A program made the position numbers and the translations under genes. A DNA stretch of 54,903 nucleotides, from the NCBI RefSeq assembly GCF_002837185.1, contig NZ_KZ478010.1, forward strand, positions 1 through 54,903, given 5' to 3'. Shown in pieces: positions 8,519 through 17,368 of the stretch. The notes beneath the pieces are model-generated. The model was not told where the DNA came from, ran no database searches, and worked only from the letters and a program-made list of their open reading frames with translations. The DNA is from Pseudomonas fluorescens. Its GTDB lineage: Bacteria; Pseudomonadota; Gammaproteobacteria; Pseudomonadales; Pseudomonadaceae. Positions within the stretch are counted from its first letter, which is position 1. Each line of letters begins with the position of its first letter.

Positions 8519-10054
8519 ATGACTTCCCTCGCTGCCTCCGCCCTCGAGGCCGCAGCCAAACCCACTGCGCCCAGCCCACCGGTGTTCGGTCCGCGCATTA
8601 TTATCGGCCTGGTCGGCGTGTTGCTGGCGGTGCTGGTGTCCGGCCTCAACGAGATGGTCACCAAGGTCGCCCTCGCTGATATCCGTGGTGCGCTGTACAT
8701 CGGTTTTGACGAAGGCACCTGGCTGGTCGCGGCCTACACCGCCACTTCCGTGGCCGCGATGGCGTTCGCACCGTGGTGTGCGGTGACGCTCTCGCTGCGC
8801 CGTTTTACCCTGTGTGCCATCGGCTTGTTTACCCTGCTCGGCATCCTCTGCCCGTTCGCACCGAACTACGAAAGCCTGCTGCTCCTGCGCACGGTGCAAG
8901 GCTTGGCTGGTGGCGCGTTGCCGCCGATGCTGATGACCGTGGCGCTGCGGTTCCTGCCAGCCAACGTCAAGTTATACGGCTTGGCCGGGTATGCCCTGAC
9001 GGCCACCTTCGGCCCGAGCCTGGGTACGCCGCTGGCGGCGCTGTGGACCGAATACGTCGGCTGGCAATGGGCGTTCTGGCAGATCGTCGGGCCCTGCCTG
9101 TTGGCGATGGCCGCCGTGGCCTACGGCTTGCCGCAGGATCCGTTGCGCCTGGAGCGGTTCAAACAGTTCAATTGGCGCGGTCTGCTGTTGGGCTTCCCGG
9201 CGATCTGCATGCTGGTGATCGGTCTGTTGCAAGGCAACCGCCTGGACTGGTTCGAGTCGGGCCTGATCACCTTCCTGCTCAGTGGCGGCACGGTGCTCAT
9301 GGTGTTGTTCATGCTCAATGAATGGTCGCAGCCGCTGCCATTCTTCAAGTTGCAGATGCTTGGCCTGCGCAACCTGTCGTTTGCGTTGATCGTGCTGGCC
9401 GGCGTGTTGATGGTGTTGACCTCGGTCATCATCATCCCGTCGAGTTTTCTCGCTCAGGTCCAGGGTTACCGCCCCCTGCAAACCGCGCCGGTGATGCTGC
9501 TGATGGCCGTGCCGCAGCTGATCGCGCTGCCGCTGGTGGCCGCGCTGTGCAACCTGCGCTGGGTCGATTGCCGCTGGGTGCTGGGCATCGGTCTCGGCAT
9601 GTTGGTGCTGTGCTGTATCGGCAGTTCGCACCTCACCTCGGCGTGGATCCGCGATGATTTTTATGGCTGGTACCTGCTGCAGATTTTCGGCCAGCCGATG
9701 GCCGTGTTGCCGCTGCTGATGCTGTCCACCGGCAGTATCCAGCCCATCGAAGGGCCGTTCGCCTCGGCGTGGTTCAACACCGTCAAGGGCCTGTCCGCCG
9801 TGATCGCCACCGCTGTGCTGGATACGCTGACCACCCAGCGCGGGCATTTTCACTCGACCATGCTGGTGGACCGCCTGGGCAACTCGCCCCTGGCCGACGG
9901 CGACGCGCCGGGCCTGGCGCACCGCCTGCACGAGCAGGTCGTGGTGCTCACCTCTTCGGATCTGTATGCCGTCATGGCCGGTGTCGCGGTGGCGTTGATC
10001 CTGCTGATTTTCTGGATGCCAACGCGGATTTTTCCGCCTCGCGCACCGACCTGA
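8519..10054 (+). CDS. DHA2-family MFS drug exporter (EmrB/QacA type)
   Basis: Inner-membrane proton antiporter, 511 residues with about 14 hydrophobic segments, the usual count for the DHA2 branch. The segments begin at residue about 24 (IIIGLVGVLLAVLVSGLN) and end with VAVALILLIFWMPTRIF. The first loop contains GTWLVAAYTATSVAAMAFAP, a typical DHA2 motif. It forms an operon with an EmrA-like fusion protein 15 bases downstream and a NodT-type outer-membrane lipoprotein, so the complex probably spans both membranes. Substrates are unknown. The 120 bases upstream contain an imperfect palindrome TGACAA...TTGTCA (8443-8465) that could be a regulatory site. Note the Asn-Glu in the first helix (SGLNEMVTK), where many EmrB proteins have Asp. 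Confidence 0.9.
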   Translation: MTSLAASALEAAAKPTAPSPPVFGPRIIIGLVGVLLAVLVSGLNEMVTKVALADIRGALYIGFDEGTWLVAAYTATSVAAMAFAPWCAVTLSLRRFTLCAIGLFTLLGILCPFAPNYESLLLLRTVQGLAGGALPPMLMTVALRFLPANVKLYGLAGYALTATFGPSLGTPLAALWTEYVGWQWAFWQIVGPCLLAMAAVAYGLPQDPLRLERFKQFNWRGLLLGFPAICMLVIGLLQGNRLDWFESGLITFLLSGGTVLMVLFMLNEWSQPLPFFKLQMLGLRNLSFALIVLAGVLMVLTSVIIIPSSFLAQVQGYRPLQTAPVMLLMAVPQLIALPLVAALCNLRWVDCRWVLGIGLGMLVLCCIGSSHLTSAWIRDDFYGWYLLQIFGQPMAVLPLLMLSTGSIQPIEGPFASAWFNTVKGLSAVIATAVLDTLTTQRGHFHSTMLVDRLGNSPLADGDAPGLAHRLHEQVVVLTSSDLYAVMAGVAVALILLIFWMPTRIFPPRAPT

Positions 10055-10069
10055 ACCCAAGGATTTCTT

Positions 10070-11128
10070 ATGAAACGCAAAGACAAAATAGCCGTCTCCG
10101 TTATCGCTGTGTTTGCCGTCGGCGTGCTGGTGTACCTGGTTGCGCCAGGCCTTCTGAGCAGCCGGAGCCAGACCACCAACGACGCCTTCGTCGCCGCCGA
10201 TTTCACCCTGGTCGCCCCCCGCGTGGCCGGGTTCATCAAGGAAGTGTTGGTAGAAGACAACCAGCGCGTCAAAGCCGGCCAGCTGTTGGCGCTGATCGAC
10301 GACCGGGATTTTCGCGCCGCCGCCCAGGCCGCCGACGCCGACACGTTGGTCGCCCAGGCCCAACTGAAAAACGCCACCGCGACCCTGGAGCGCCAAAGCT
10401 CGGTGATCGCCCAGGCCCAGGCCACCGTGGCGGCGGACCGCGCCGAAGTGGCGTTTGCCGAACACGAGCTGAACCGCTACAACCACCTCGCCGGCGTCGG
10501 CGCAGGCACCGTGCAGAACGCCCAACAAGCCAAGACCCGCATCGACCAGGCCACCGCGCGCCTGGCCAAGTCCACAGCGGTGCTGGCCGCCGAACGCAAG
10601 CAAGTGGAAATCCTCACGGCCCAGCGCGATGCCGCCGACGGCGGGCTCAAGCGCGCCCAGGCCGCGCTGGAAATGGCCAGCTATCAGCTGTCCTACACGC
10701 GCATCGTCGCGCCGGTGGACGGCATGGTCGGTGAGCGGGCGGTACGGGTCGGCGCCTATGTGACACCGGGCAGCAAGATCCTCGCGGTCGTGCCGCTGGC
10801 CGAGGCCTATGTCGTGGCCAATTTCCAGGAGACGCAACTGTCGCACATGCATGCCGGCCAAGCCGTGCAAGTGCGTGTCGACAGCCTCGATGGCGAGTTG
10901 CTCAACGGTCACCTGGAGAGCCTGGCGCCGGCCACCGGGGTGACCTTCGCCTCGGTCAAGCCGGACAACGCCACCGGCAACTTCACCAAGGTGGTGCAGC
11001 GAATTCCGGTGAAGATTGTGCTGGAGCCCAATCAGCCGCTGACCGAGCGCCTGCGCGTCGGTATGTCGGTGGAGGCCAGCGTCGACACACAGGCGGTCGC
11101 GCCACACCATGAGGTGGCCCAGCAATGA
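10070..11128 (+). CDS. EmrA-like HlyD membrane fusion protein of the efflux pump
   Basis: Periplasmic adaptor, 352 residues. One N-terminal membrane anchor at about residues 7-28 (IAVSVIAVFAVGVLVYLVAP) precedes a first lipoyl half (FTLVAPRVAGFIKEVLVEDN), a long alpha hairpin at about residues 85-200 rich in Ala/Gln/Glu, and the second lipoyl half plus beta-barrel (IVAPVDGMVGERAVRVG). An AAGGA box precedes ATG 10070. Its end overlaps the start of the outer-membrane channel gene by 4 bases (ATGA), so the two are translationally coupled. Its role is to dock the MFS pump to the channel. Confidence 0.9.
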   Translation: MKRKDKIAVSVIAVFAVGVLVYLVAPGLLSSRSQTTNDAFVAADFTLVAPRVAGFIKEVLVEDNQRVKAGQLLALIDDRDFRAAAQAADADTLVAQAQLKNATATLERQSSVIAQAQATVAADRAEVAFAEHELNRYNHLAGVGAGTVQNAQQAKTRIDQATARLAKSTAVLAAERKQVEILTAQRDAADGGLKRAQAALEMASYQLSYTRIVAPVDGMVGERAVRVGAYVTPGSKILAVVPLAEAYVVANFQETQLSHMHAGQAVQVRVDSLDGELLNGHLESLAPATGVTFASVKPDNATGNFTKVVQRIPVKIVLEPNQPLTERLRVGMSVEASVDTQAVAPHHEVAQQ

Positions 11129-12567
11129 AACATGTCGCCTGGCTCACCTTGAGCCTCATCAGCCTGAGTGCCTGCACCGTCGGCCCGGATTTCCAACGGC
11201 CGCAAGGCCCGCAAGTCGCCCAATGGAGTGAGCCCCAGGGGCGTCAGGCGGCCAGTCGTGCCAGCAGCGACCCGTTGCAGGAGCGCTGGTGGGACGTGTT
11301 CCACGACGAACAGTTGTCAGCGCTCACACGTCGTGCCCTCAGCGATAACCTCGACCTGAAACTGGCCAGCAGCCGCCTGCAACAAAGCCGCGCCGTGCGT
11401 CAGGTGACTACCGCCGAACGTTACCCCGGCGTCGATGCGGGCGGCGGTTACCAGCGCAAGCGCAACAGCGCCAAAGGTTTGAACGACCCCTCCGGCGAGA
11501 ACGGCCGCTCGGCCTTCAGCCAATGGGACATGGGCTTTTCCGCTGCCTGGGAGTTGGACTTCTGGGGCCGGGTCAAGCGCGAGACCGAAGCCGCCGACGC
11601 CACCCTGGACGTCGCCGAAAACGACCGCCGCGCCGTGCTGCTGTCGGTACTGGCCGAGACCGCACAGGATTACATCCAACTGCGCGGCGTACAGAACACC
11701 CGCGCTGTTACCGAGCAAAACCTCGACGTCGCCCGCCACAGCCTCAAGCTCTCGCAACTGCGCCTGGCCGACGGCGTGGCGACCGACCTGGACGTGGCCG
11801 AAGCCGCCGCCCAGGTCGCCGCCATCGAAGCGCGCCTGCCTGATCTGCAGCAGCGCCAGGATCAATTGATCAACGCCCTGAGCCTGCTGATGGGCGAGCC
11901 GCCGCAAGCCCTGCACGCGCAACTGTCCAAGGACGCCGCCGTGCCGCAGACCCAGCGCCAGGTCGCCATCGGCCTGCCGTCGGAACTGGCCGAGCGCCGC
12001 CCGGACATCCGCCAGGCCGAAGCCCGTTTGCACGCCGCCACTGCCAGCATCGGCGTGGCCAAGGGTGATTTCTACCCGCGCATCACCCTATCCGGCAGCC
12101 TAGGCTCCCAGGCCATGCAACTCTCGGACTTCGGCTCCTGGGGCTCGCGCGCCTTCGCCTTCGGCCCGCAATTGAGCCTGCCGCTGTTCAACGGCGGGCG
12201 TCTGCAAGGCATGGTGGATTTGCGTGAAGCCCAGCAACAGGAAGCGGCGATTTCCTACCAGCAAACCGTGCTGCGCGCCTGGCATGAAATCGACGACCAA
12301 CTGACCCGCTACAACGCCAGCCAACTGCGCCGCGACAGCCTGGCCGAAGCCGTGCACCAGAACCAGATCGCGCTCGCCACCGCGCAACACCAATACGTCG
12401 AAGGCGTGGCCGATTTCGTCAATGTGCTCACCGTACAAAGCGCGCTGCTGGCGACGCAGGAACAATGGGTCGAAAGCTCTACGGGCGTTTCCTTGGCCAT
12501 GGTTGGCTTGTACAAGGCGTTGGGAGGAGGGTGGGAGTCGGTGTATCCGTTGCAAGCGCTTCACTGA
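11125..12567 (+). CDS. NodT/OprM-family outer-membrane efflux lipoprotein
   Basis: Outer-membrane duct, 480 residues. The signal peptide ends in a lipobox, LSLISLSAC, so Cys17 should be acylated. The mature start TVGPDFQRPQGP is the standard NodT-family opening. Two TolC-like repeats follow: helix 1 at about residues 60-260 and helix 2 at about 280-460, the latter containing LAERRPDIRQAEARLHAATASIGVAKGDFYPRI-type text (SELAERRPDIRQAEARL at about residue 288). It is the third gene of the MFS-HlyD-NodT operon and overlaps the previous gene by ATGA. The downstream gene is convergent. Confidence 0.92.
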   Translation: MKHVAWLTLSLISLSACTVGPDFQRPQGPQVAQWSEPQGRQAASRASSDPLQERWWDVFHDEQLSALTRRALSDNLDLKLASSRLQQSRAVRQVTTAERYPGVDAGGGYQRKRNSAKGLNDPSGENGRSAFSQWDMGFSAAWELDFWGRVKRETEAADATLDVAENDRRAVLLSVLAETAQDYIQLRGVQNTRAVTEQNLDVARHSLKLSQLRLADGVATDLDVAEAAAQVAAIEARLPDLQQRQDQLINALSLLMGEPPQALHAQLSKDAAVPQTQRQVAIGLPSELAERRPDIRQAEARLHAATASIGVAKGDFYPRITLSGSLGSQAMQLSDFGSWGSRAFAFGPQLSLPLFNGGRLQGMVDLREAQQQEAAISYQQTVLRAWHEIDDQLTRYNASQLRRDSLAEAVHQNQIALATAQHQYVEGVADFVNVLTVQSALLATQEQWVESSTGVSLAMVGLYKALGGGWESVYPLQALH

Positions 12568-12624
12568 TGACGGTGGGAAGTCGAGCGAGCCTTGAACGTG
12601 ACGTCGTTTTCAGTTGCGCACCCG

Positions 12625-13878
12625 TCAAGGGTGCGCTCTGTTGCCGGCGTGTGGTGCTGCCATCAGTTGCGATTCAAACCGGGTGCATACATTGGACAGC
12701 ATGCGCACATCGGCACCGCTACAGCCCGCCGCTTCAAAAAAACCGGAAGCCTCCCGTACGACCGCATAGACGTCAGTGACGATGGATCTTGCTTCATCCA
12801 TTCCCAACCCAAAACGCTCGGGCGTACTGAGCAAATTGCTGACCGACGATACCCTGCCCTCATTCCCGATGATGAGCGCCTGCAAGCCTAGCTGCGTGGG
12901 GTGCGGCAATATGTCGAATACCGGTGCGAGGGAATAGCCCGAAGCGCTGGTCAACAGCAGTCCGGTTTGTTTCAGGTGGTCGTCGCTATTGCCGATGAGC
13001 ACATTGAACGCCATACGCCTGTAAAGCTCACGCATGTCCAACGTTGCATCGTCGCTGACCTTCTTCAAAACGTCGGCGATTCTGGAATAGGAAGCGGCAC
13101 CGTCAACCGCGTCAACTCGCATTCTCGGCTTCTCGGTACTTACCAAAGAATTGCAGCTGACATAGTGTTCGCGACCAGCGCCTTCATGCCGGTCAAAACG
13201 CTCGACCATCAAAACCGGTTTGCCGGCGACCTCTACCAACTTGTGCCCGGCTGCGGGCAGCCCCGCCGCATCCGCCATTTGAAGGCTGGCAAATTCCGCA
13301 CGTGGCTGATCGAAAACATCATCGCTACGGCCGAGTTTGGCAATCCATTCCTTGCCTTCATGAGTCACCGTGACCTTTGGCCTGGCGCCGCCCATGGAGC
13401 TGCCAAACTCAAATAGCCGTGCGATTTCCACGGGCAGGTCCACATCACCCTTCTCGACTCGATCAAGGCCTACCATGATTTTCTCAAGATCTTCGAATTG
13501 CGGTGGCTGGTGCAGGGTCGGCAACAGATTTCTTGAAGCACTGAACAGCAGGCAACCCACTCCCGCACCCCGCGAGGCAAGCAGCCATTCAACTTCGTTT
13601 TGTGGATGCTGTTTGTGGGTCGCCAGCAGAACACGCCGCCCCCAATTGTCCGGCGTTGCGTCGTCAAGCACCCCGAACATGCGCGTCGAGGAATACTGAT
13701 TACGGGTCAGGGGCACGTTCAGCGGGTCAATCGCGAATGCGTCGGGCCGCGCGAGCCAACTATTGGCGTAGCGAAAAACGAACCCACTGGCGTGCATGGC
13801 CACTTCGCCCACAGGGACGGGATCACCGACTGAGTGAGCTGAAAAAACAAAGGCATTACCAATCGGCTTCCAGGACAT
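12625..13878 (-). CDS. hipA: HipA-family serine/threonine kinase toxin
   Basis: Type II toxin-antitoxin kinase that inactivates translation factors such as aminoacyl-tRNA synthetases in studied relatives. The ATG at 13878 has AAGGAGA 6 bases upstream and gives 417 residues; the frame is open further but adds only 12 residues inside hipB. An N-terminal lobe at about residues 1-110 precedes the Gly-rich loop FGSSMGGARPK at 158-168, with S160/S161 at the autophosphorylation position. The catalytic loop GNSDDHLKQ has D299 as the likely base, and the metal-binding Asp is D322 in APVFDI. At 304, where Asn is usual (HxKN), there is Gln. The first 23 bases overlap the hipB end. A palindrome GCGCACCC...GGGTGCGC (12616-12636) straddles the stop codon. 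Confidence 0.88.
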   Translation of the reverse strand: MSWKPIGNAFVFSAHSVGDPVPVGEVAMHASGFVFRYANSWLARPDAFAIDPLNVPLTRNQYSSTRMFGVLDDATPDNWGRRVLLATHKQHPQNEVEWLLASRGAGVGCLLFSASRNLLPTLHQPPQFEDLEKIMVGLDRVEKGDVDLPVEIARLFEFGSSMGGARPKVTVTHEGKEWIAKLGRSDDVFDQPRAEFASLQMADAAGLPAAGHKLVEVAGKPVLMVERFDRHEGAGREHYVSCNSLVSTEKPRMRVDAVDGAASYSRIADVLKKVSDDATLDMRELYRRMAFNVLIGNSDDHLKQTGLLLTSASGYSLAPVFDILPHPTQLGLQALIIGNEGRVSSVSNLLSTPERFGLGMDEARSIVTDVYAVVREASGFFEAAGCSGADVRMLSNVCTRFESQLMAAPHAGNRAHP

Positions 13879-14215
13879 CAGGGTCTCCTTCAGTGCGAAC
13901 TCGCTCAGGCTCACGGGCGAGGCTCATGGTCATCCCAACCTGGTCGAGTTCCGGCGACGCGATGCTCGCCATACCTTCCTCCAGGTCCATCGCGCTAAGC
14001 ACATTCATCAGCACACCGAGGGATACGCCTGCCTCGCCCTGTCTCAGCCGCTGATACGTCTGCCTTGTGATGCCCGCACGACTGCATATTGTGGAAATTT
14101 TCAGGCGACGACGAAGGCGGGCTATTTCGATACCGTTTCCGATACCTTTTATCAGCTCGTCGCTTCTTTCTGAGAGGTACCCTTTGTGAGGGTTGGGTCT
14201 GCCAGTGCTTTGCAT
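13856..14215 (-). CDS. hipB: HipB-like XRE-family antitoxin
   Basis: DNA-binding antitoxin, 119 residues. A helix-turn-helix lies at about residues 28-80 (IARLRRRLKISTICSRAGIT, then TYQRLRQGEAGVSLGVLMNVL). A C-terminal tail of about 35 residues is probably the segment that engages the kinase. It precedes and overlaps hipA, the standard order for hipBA. ATG 14215 lies directly beside a perfect palindrome GATATATC (14216-14223), part of the proposed operator, which suggests autorepression. The N-terminal extension before the HTH (MQSTGRPNPHKGYLSERSDE) is longer than in E. coli HipB, and a later start is possible. Confidence 0.85.
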   Translation of the reverse strand: MQSTGRPNPHKGYLSERSDELIKGIGNGIEIARLRRRLKISTICSRAGITRQTYQRLRQGEAGVSLGVLMNVLSAMDLEEGMASIASPELDQVGMTMSLAREPERVRTEGDPDVLEADW

Positions 14216-14278
14216 GATATATCACCCATTAATGGCGTTAGAGTAACTTATATCATCTTCGGGTAGCTATGCCATCAA
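14214..14278 (-). promoter_or_regulatory. hipBA promoter with palindromic operator
   Basis: Read on the minus strand, TTGATG (14278-14273) and TGATAT (14255-14250) are separated by 17 bases and form a reasonable sigma-70 promoter. A perfect 8-bp inverted repeat, ATGATATA (14214-14221) and TATATCAT (14249-14256), overlaps the -10 box on one side and the hipB start on the other, with 27 bases between arms. HipB binding there would block transcription; this is inferred from layout. Confidence 0.5.
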
Positions 14279-14313
14279 TCCGGCTCAACACTGGTTTTAT
14301 CGAGCCGGAACAC

Positions 14314-15018
14314 TCAACGATTCTGCAAAAACACCACATACCCCCGAAACCACTCACTTTCCTGCAAATACCCCGGCGCCTCCCACTCTCCACCCTGAAT
14401 CAAGCCGACCTTGAACGGCACGCCCATCCGGTTCATCCGTGGCAGATAGGCCGCGTAGTCGGGGATGCTGTGGCGTCCCTGATACGTCTGCACCACCACT
14501 TCATCCACCACGCCCTTGAGCTGGGCGATGGCGGCCGGGTCGGCGTTGCTGCTCCAGTCCATCAGGCCGGTGATGCTCAAGCGCAGGTCGGCCGGCAAAC
14601 GCTGGCGCAGATCGCGCAGGAAGGCGGCGTATTCGTGCAGGTACTGGGTGCGGGCGTCGAAGTCGATCTGAATGCCGATCACCGGGTTGCCCGCGTCACG
14701 CCAGCGTTGCACCTGGCCGAGCAGTTGGGTGTAGACCGGCTCCGGCCAGTGCAAGGTGTGGGCGCGGTAGACCACCCAGATAGTGCCCTGGGTGATGCGC
14801 GGCACGCTCATGCCCTGGGCGATCAGTTGCACGCCACGTTGCGGTGCGCGGCGCGTGGAGTTGATCTGGCCCTGGAGGATGTACAGGGTTTTGGCCTGCT
14901 TGATCACCGGCTGGGGCGTGACGCCGCTCCACAACCAGAAGGCGTCGTAGTCACGGGCGTCGACGGCGCCGAAGGCCGGGCTCGCCAGCAACAGCACGCC
15001 CAGCCACAGCGACTTCAC
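14314..15018 (-). CDS. DUF3142-family exported protein
   Basis: I choose GTG 15018, which overlaps the stop of the upstream gene by four bases (GTGA). It begins a clean signal peptide (MKSLWLGVLLLASPAFGA) and gives 234 residues. A start at 15045 would put nine extra residues before it. The mature protein looks like a small TIM-barrel-type fold: strand-like segments VIGIQIDFDART (an acidic IDFD motif), LRLSITGLMDWSS, VDEVVVQTYQGR and FKVGLIQGGEW. These fit DUF3142, a family without an assigned reaction that resembles glycoside hydrolases in its acidic motifs. It is co-transcribed with the large exported protein upstream. Confidence 0.8.
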   Translation of the reverse strand: MKSLWLGVLLLASPAFGAVDARDYDAFWLWSGVTPQPVIKQAKTLYILQGQINSTRRAPQRGVQLIAQGMSVPRITQGTIWVVYRAHTLHWPEPVYTQLLGQVQRWRDAGNPVIGIQIDFDARTQYLHEYAAFLRDLRQRLPADLRLSITGLMDWSSNADPAAIAQLKGVVDEVVVQTYQGRHSIPDYAAYLPRMNRMGVPFKVGLIQGGEWEAPGYLQESEWFRGYVVFLQNR

Positions 15019-17177
15019 CAGTAGTACTGCAGCGATTTGCCCCACTGCGTGTCGGCGTAACCGCTCTTGAGCTGGCGGAACCAGCCTTTGCGCACGGCCG
15101 GCGCCACGTCTTCACCGCCGCAACTGTTGTAGCCGGCCGGCGCGTAGCAGTTGATGGCGCGAAACAGTGCGTAGGCCTTGTCGGTTTTCGGTGCCTTGGC
15201 GTTGGCGATCACCTGCTTGTAGCCGTCCAGGCGCGAGAAGGTCTCACCCTTGAAGTCCGAGGCGGTGCTGCCCAGGCTGCCGGCGGCGCGGGGGTGTTCC
15301 AGCGGCATGCCGTCCAGGCCGTTGCGCAGGATGAACTCACCGAAACAGTTCAGGGCGTGCGGGTTTTTTGCATCCTGCTGCAGGGTCGCGGCGGTTTGCG
15401 CGATGCCTGGGCAGGCGTAGCCGGATTCGGCCTTATCACCGTTCCACTGGAACAGCTTCAAGGTCTGGCCGCTGGTGTAGGTGTAGCCCAGGCTGGTGCC
15501 GAGCTTGTCTTCGGACAACGAGGCTTGCTTGAGGTCGTCGGCAAAGGTCGCGAACTGGTTGTGCAGCAGGTCTTTGTAGAGCAGCACGAATTGCGCGCTC
15601 TGGCGTTCCGTCGGGTCGCTGGCGTTGGCGATCTGCTGGCGCAACAGGTCGGGGCCGGCGACGTTGCGCAGCAGGATGTAGCGCACCTGTTTGGCGCTGA
15701 TCGGCGAGTCGGCGGCAAATACCTTGGCCAGTTGGCCGCTGCGCTCGTAGTTCATCGCCAGGGCCAGCTCCAGCTGGTCGCGTTGCAGCGGTTGCGTGGC
15801 CAGCGGCAGCAATTGCAGCCACAGGGCTTGCGCACCTGCCCAGTCTTGTTTGGCTTCCAGGGCCAGGGCGCGCAGGGTTTGCTGGCTGAAGGCGAAATAG
15901 TCCAGGGTTGACGGCACGTCCGCCGGCAGATGCTTGAGGGCAGTGTCGGGTTGATGCTCGACATACAGCGCATACGCCGCTTGCAGGTAGTCGAACAACG
16001 CCGGCTCGTTGACGAAGGTGCTCTTTTGCTTGTCGAGGTCTGCGCGGCTCAACAGGGGCGGGGTGTGGGCACGCATCGCCATCAGGTCGCTGACCACTTG
16101 CAGCATCGGGCTGTTCGTCGACGTGTTGCCGGCCATCAGTAACTTGAGGTCGGCTTCTTCGACCAATTCGTCCACGCTCACATTGCGCTGGGCGTCGGTG
16201 GCCTCGGTCAGTTGCCAGGTGAAGTCTTCGGCAAGCCGGGCATCGTCGTTTGCCAGCCAGTGCACACGGCGCAGCAGGCCACGGGCGGAAGCAACGTAAT
16301 CGCCTTGTGGATAAGTTTTCAGGTAAGCGAGAAAGCCTTGTTCGGCGTCGTTCAACGCGGGCTTGTCCACATGCTCGCGCTGCGGCATGCCGTATTCGTC
16401 GAAGGCTTGGGCCTGGGCCTGGTTCAGCGAGGTGCGCGCGGTCATGTACAGCGCAGTTTCCTTCAGCCAGGGCGCATCGCTGCTCGCGGCGGCGGCGAAA
16501 CCGCGCTCGGCGTCACCGAAGCGGCCACTGTAGAAGTCAGCGGCGGCCTGCAAATAAGTGCGAAACCGTTGGGCGTTGGCCGAGGGCGTCAACTGCGCGT
16601 CCACCACCTGGCCGTCCCAGTCACAGGTTGTCAGCAGCTGCAAACGTGCTTTGACCAATACGTCGCGCTCAGCCGGCGGCATATCGGCTTTGATCACCTG
16701 GCTGATAAACGCCGTGGCGCTGTCGTCATCGTTGCTGCGGCAACGGCTGCCTTCACCGTTGAGGAAGGCTTCGCCGGCGGTCTTGTATTCCTCGCGCTTG
16801 ACGCCCAGCGGCTGGAGCAGGGTGTCGAGCTCGGCAGTGCGTGAATCGTCCGCCTGATTATCCGGCTCATCGCTCGCGGCTGGAATCGGCACCAGGCGAT
16901 ACACCGGAAACGGCACCGGGCCGAAGCCTTGGGCCAAATCGTCTTCGCCCAAGGCATTGGGCGTCAGCGGTGCGGCTTTTTTGTCGGCCAGCAACAGGCG
17001 CAGGTTGACCCGGCTATCGTTGCCCGGGCTGAGAAAGGGTTGGTTGCTGCAGGGTTCGAGACTGTCACGCGAGACCCGCCAGTCGGGGTAGCACGAGTCG
17101 TCGGAACTGGCCTGGGCCGCCAGGGGAATACCGGCCAGCAGGGCCAGAGCCAGAGGTGACAGCAAACCGATGCGCAT
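15015..17177 (-). CDS. Large exported helical-repeat protein (TPR-like, YfiO-annotated type)
   Basis: The protein has 720 residues with an ordinary signal peptide (MRIGLLSPLALALLAGIPLAAQAS) and no lipobox at the cleavage site. The mature part opens with a Cys-containing segment (SDDSCYPDWRVSRDSLEPCS). It then consists mostly of helical pairs rich in Ala, Leu and Gln, for example residues about 230-300 (RFGDAERGFAAAASSDAPWL) and about 410-520, in a TPR/Sel1-like style. Similar Pseudomonas proteins are often named outer-membrane assembly lipoprotein YfiO, which I think overstates the case. It is followed by the coupled DUF3142 gene. No function can be assigned beyond a periplasmic scaffold-like protein. 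Confidence 0.72.
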   Translation of the reverse strand: MRIGLLSPLALALLAGIPLAAQASSDDSCYPDWRVSRDSLEPCSNQPFLSPGNDSRVNLRLLLADKKAAPLTPNALGEDDLAQGFGPVPFPVYRLVPIPAASDEPDNQADDSRTAELDTLLQPLGVKREEYKTAGEAFLNGEGSRCRSNDDDSATAFISQVIKADMPPAERDVLVKARLQLLTTCDWDGQVVDAQLTPSANAQRFRTYLQAAADFYSGRFGDAERGFAAAASSDAPWLKETALYMTARTSLNQAQAQAFDEYGMPQREHVDKPALNDAEQGFLAYLKTYPQGDYVASARGLLRRVHWLANDDARLAEDFTWQLTEATDAQRNVSVDELVEEADLKLLMAGNTSTNSPMLQVVSDLMAMRAHTPPLLSRADLDKQKSTFVNEPALFDYLQAAYALYVEHQPDTALKHLPADVPSTLDYFAFSQQTLRALALEAKQDWAGAQALWLQLLPLATQPLQRDQLELALAMNYERSGQLAKVFAADSPISAKQVRYILLRNVAGPDLLRQQIANASDPTERQSAQFVLLYKDLLHNQFATFADDLKQASLSEDKLGTSLGYTYTSGQTLKLFQWNGDKAESGYACPGIAQTAATLQQDAKNPHALNCFGEFILRNGLDGMPLEHPRAAGSLGSTASDFKGETFSRLDGYKQVIANAKAPKTDKAYALFRAINCYAPAGYNSCGGEDVAPAVRKGWFRQLKSGYADTQWGKSLQYYW

Positions 17178-17368
17178 AACGTTTCCTTGATCCTGAGTCC
17201 GTGGAGGAGGGCAATCATAGCCTGATCCTACGAGTGCTTCGGTGAAGGCCTACGCAAATTGTTGATTTGTCTGATTCCAGCAACGGGCCCTAGGCTTTTG
17301 GCCTAAAGTGGCGGTGTTTGCGCATGCGCAGTGTTTGTCCTGTAGAGGGCAGTCGTAACGGAGTCGAT

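Noticed and set aside
8972..11125. A 717-codon minus-strand open frame across the efflux operon
   Set aside because: Rich in His, Gln and Arg, as antisense of GC-rich genes always is, and overlapped by recognisable MFS and HlyD genes.
12616..12636. Perfect palindrome GCGCACCC/GGGTGCGC at the end of hipA as a terminator
   Set aside because: No T-run follows on either strand and it overlaps the hipA stop codon. It may end transcripts weakly but is not called.
14269..15024. A plus-strand frame opposite the DUF3142 gene
   Set aside because: Antisense to a gene with a signal peptide, a coupled start and a recognised family.
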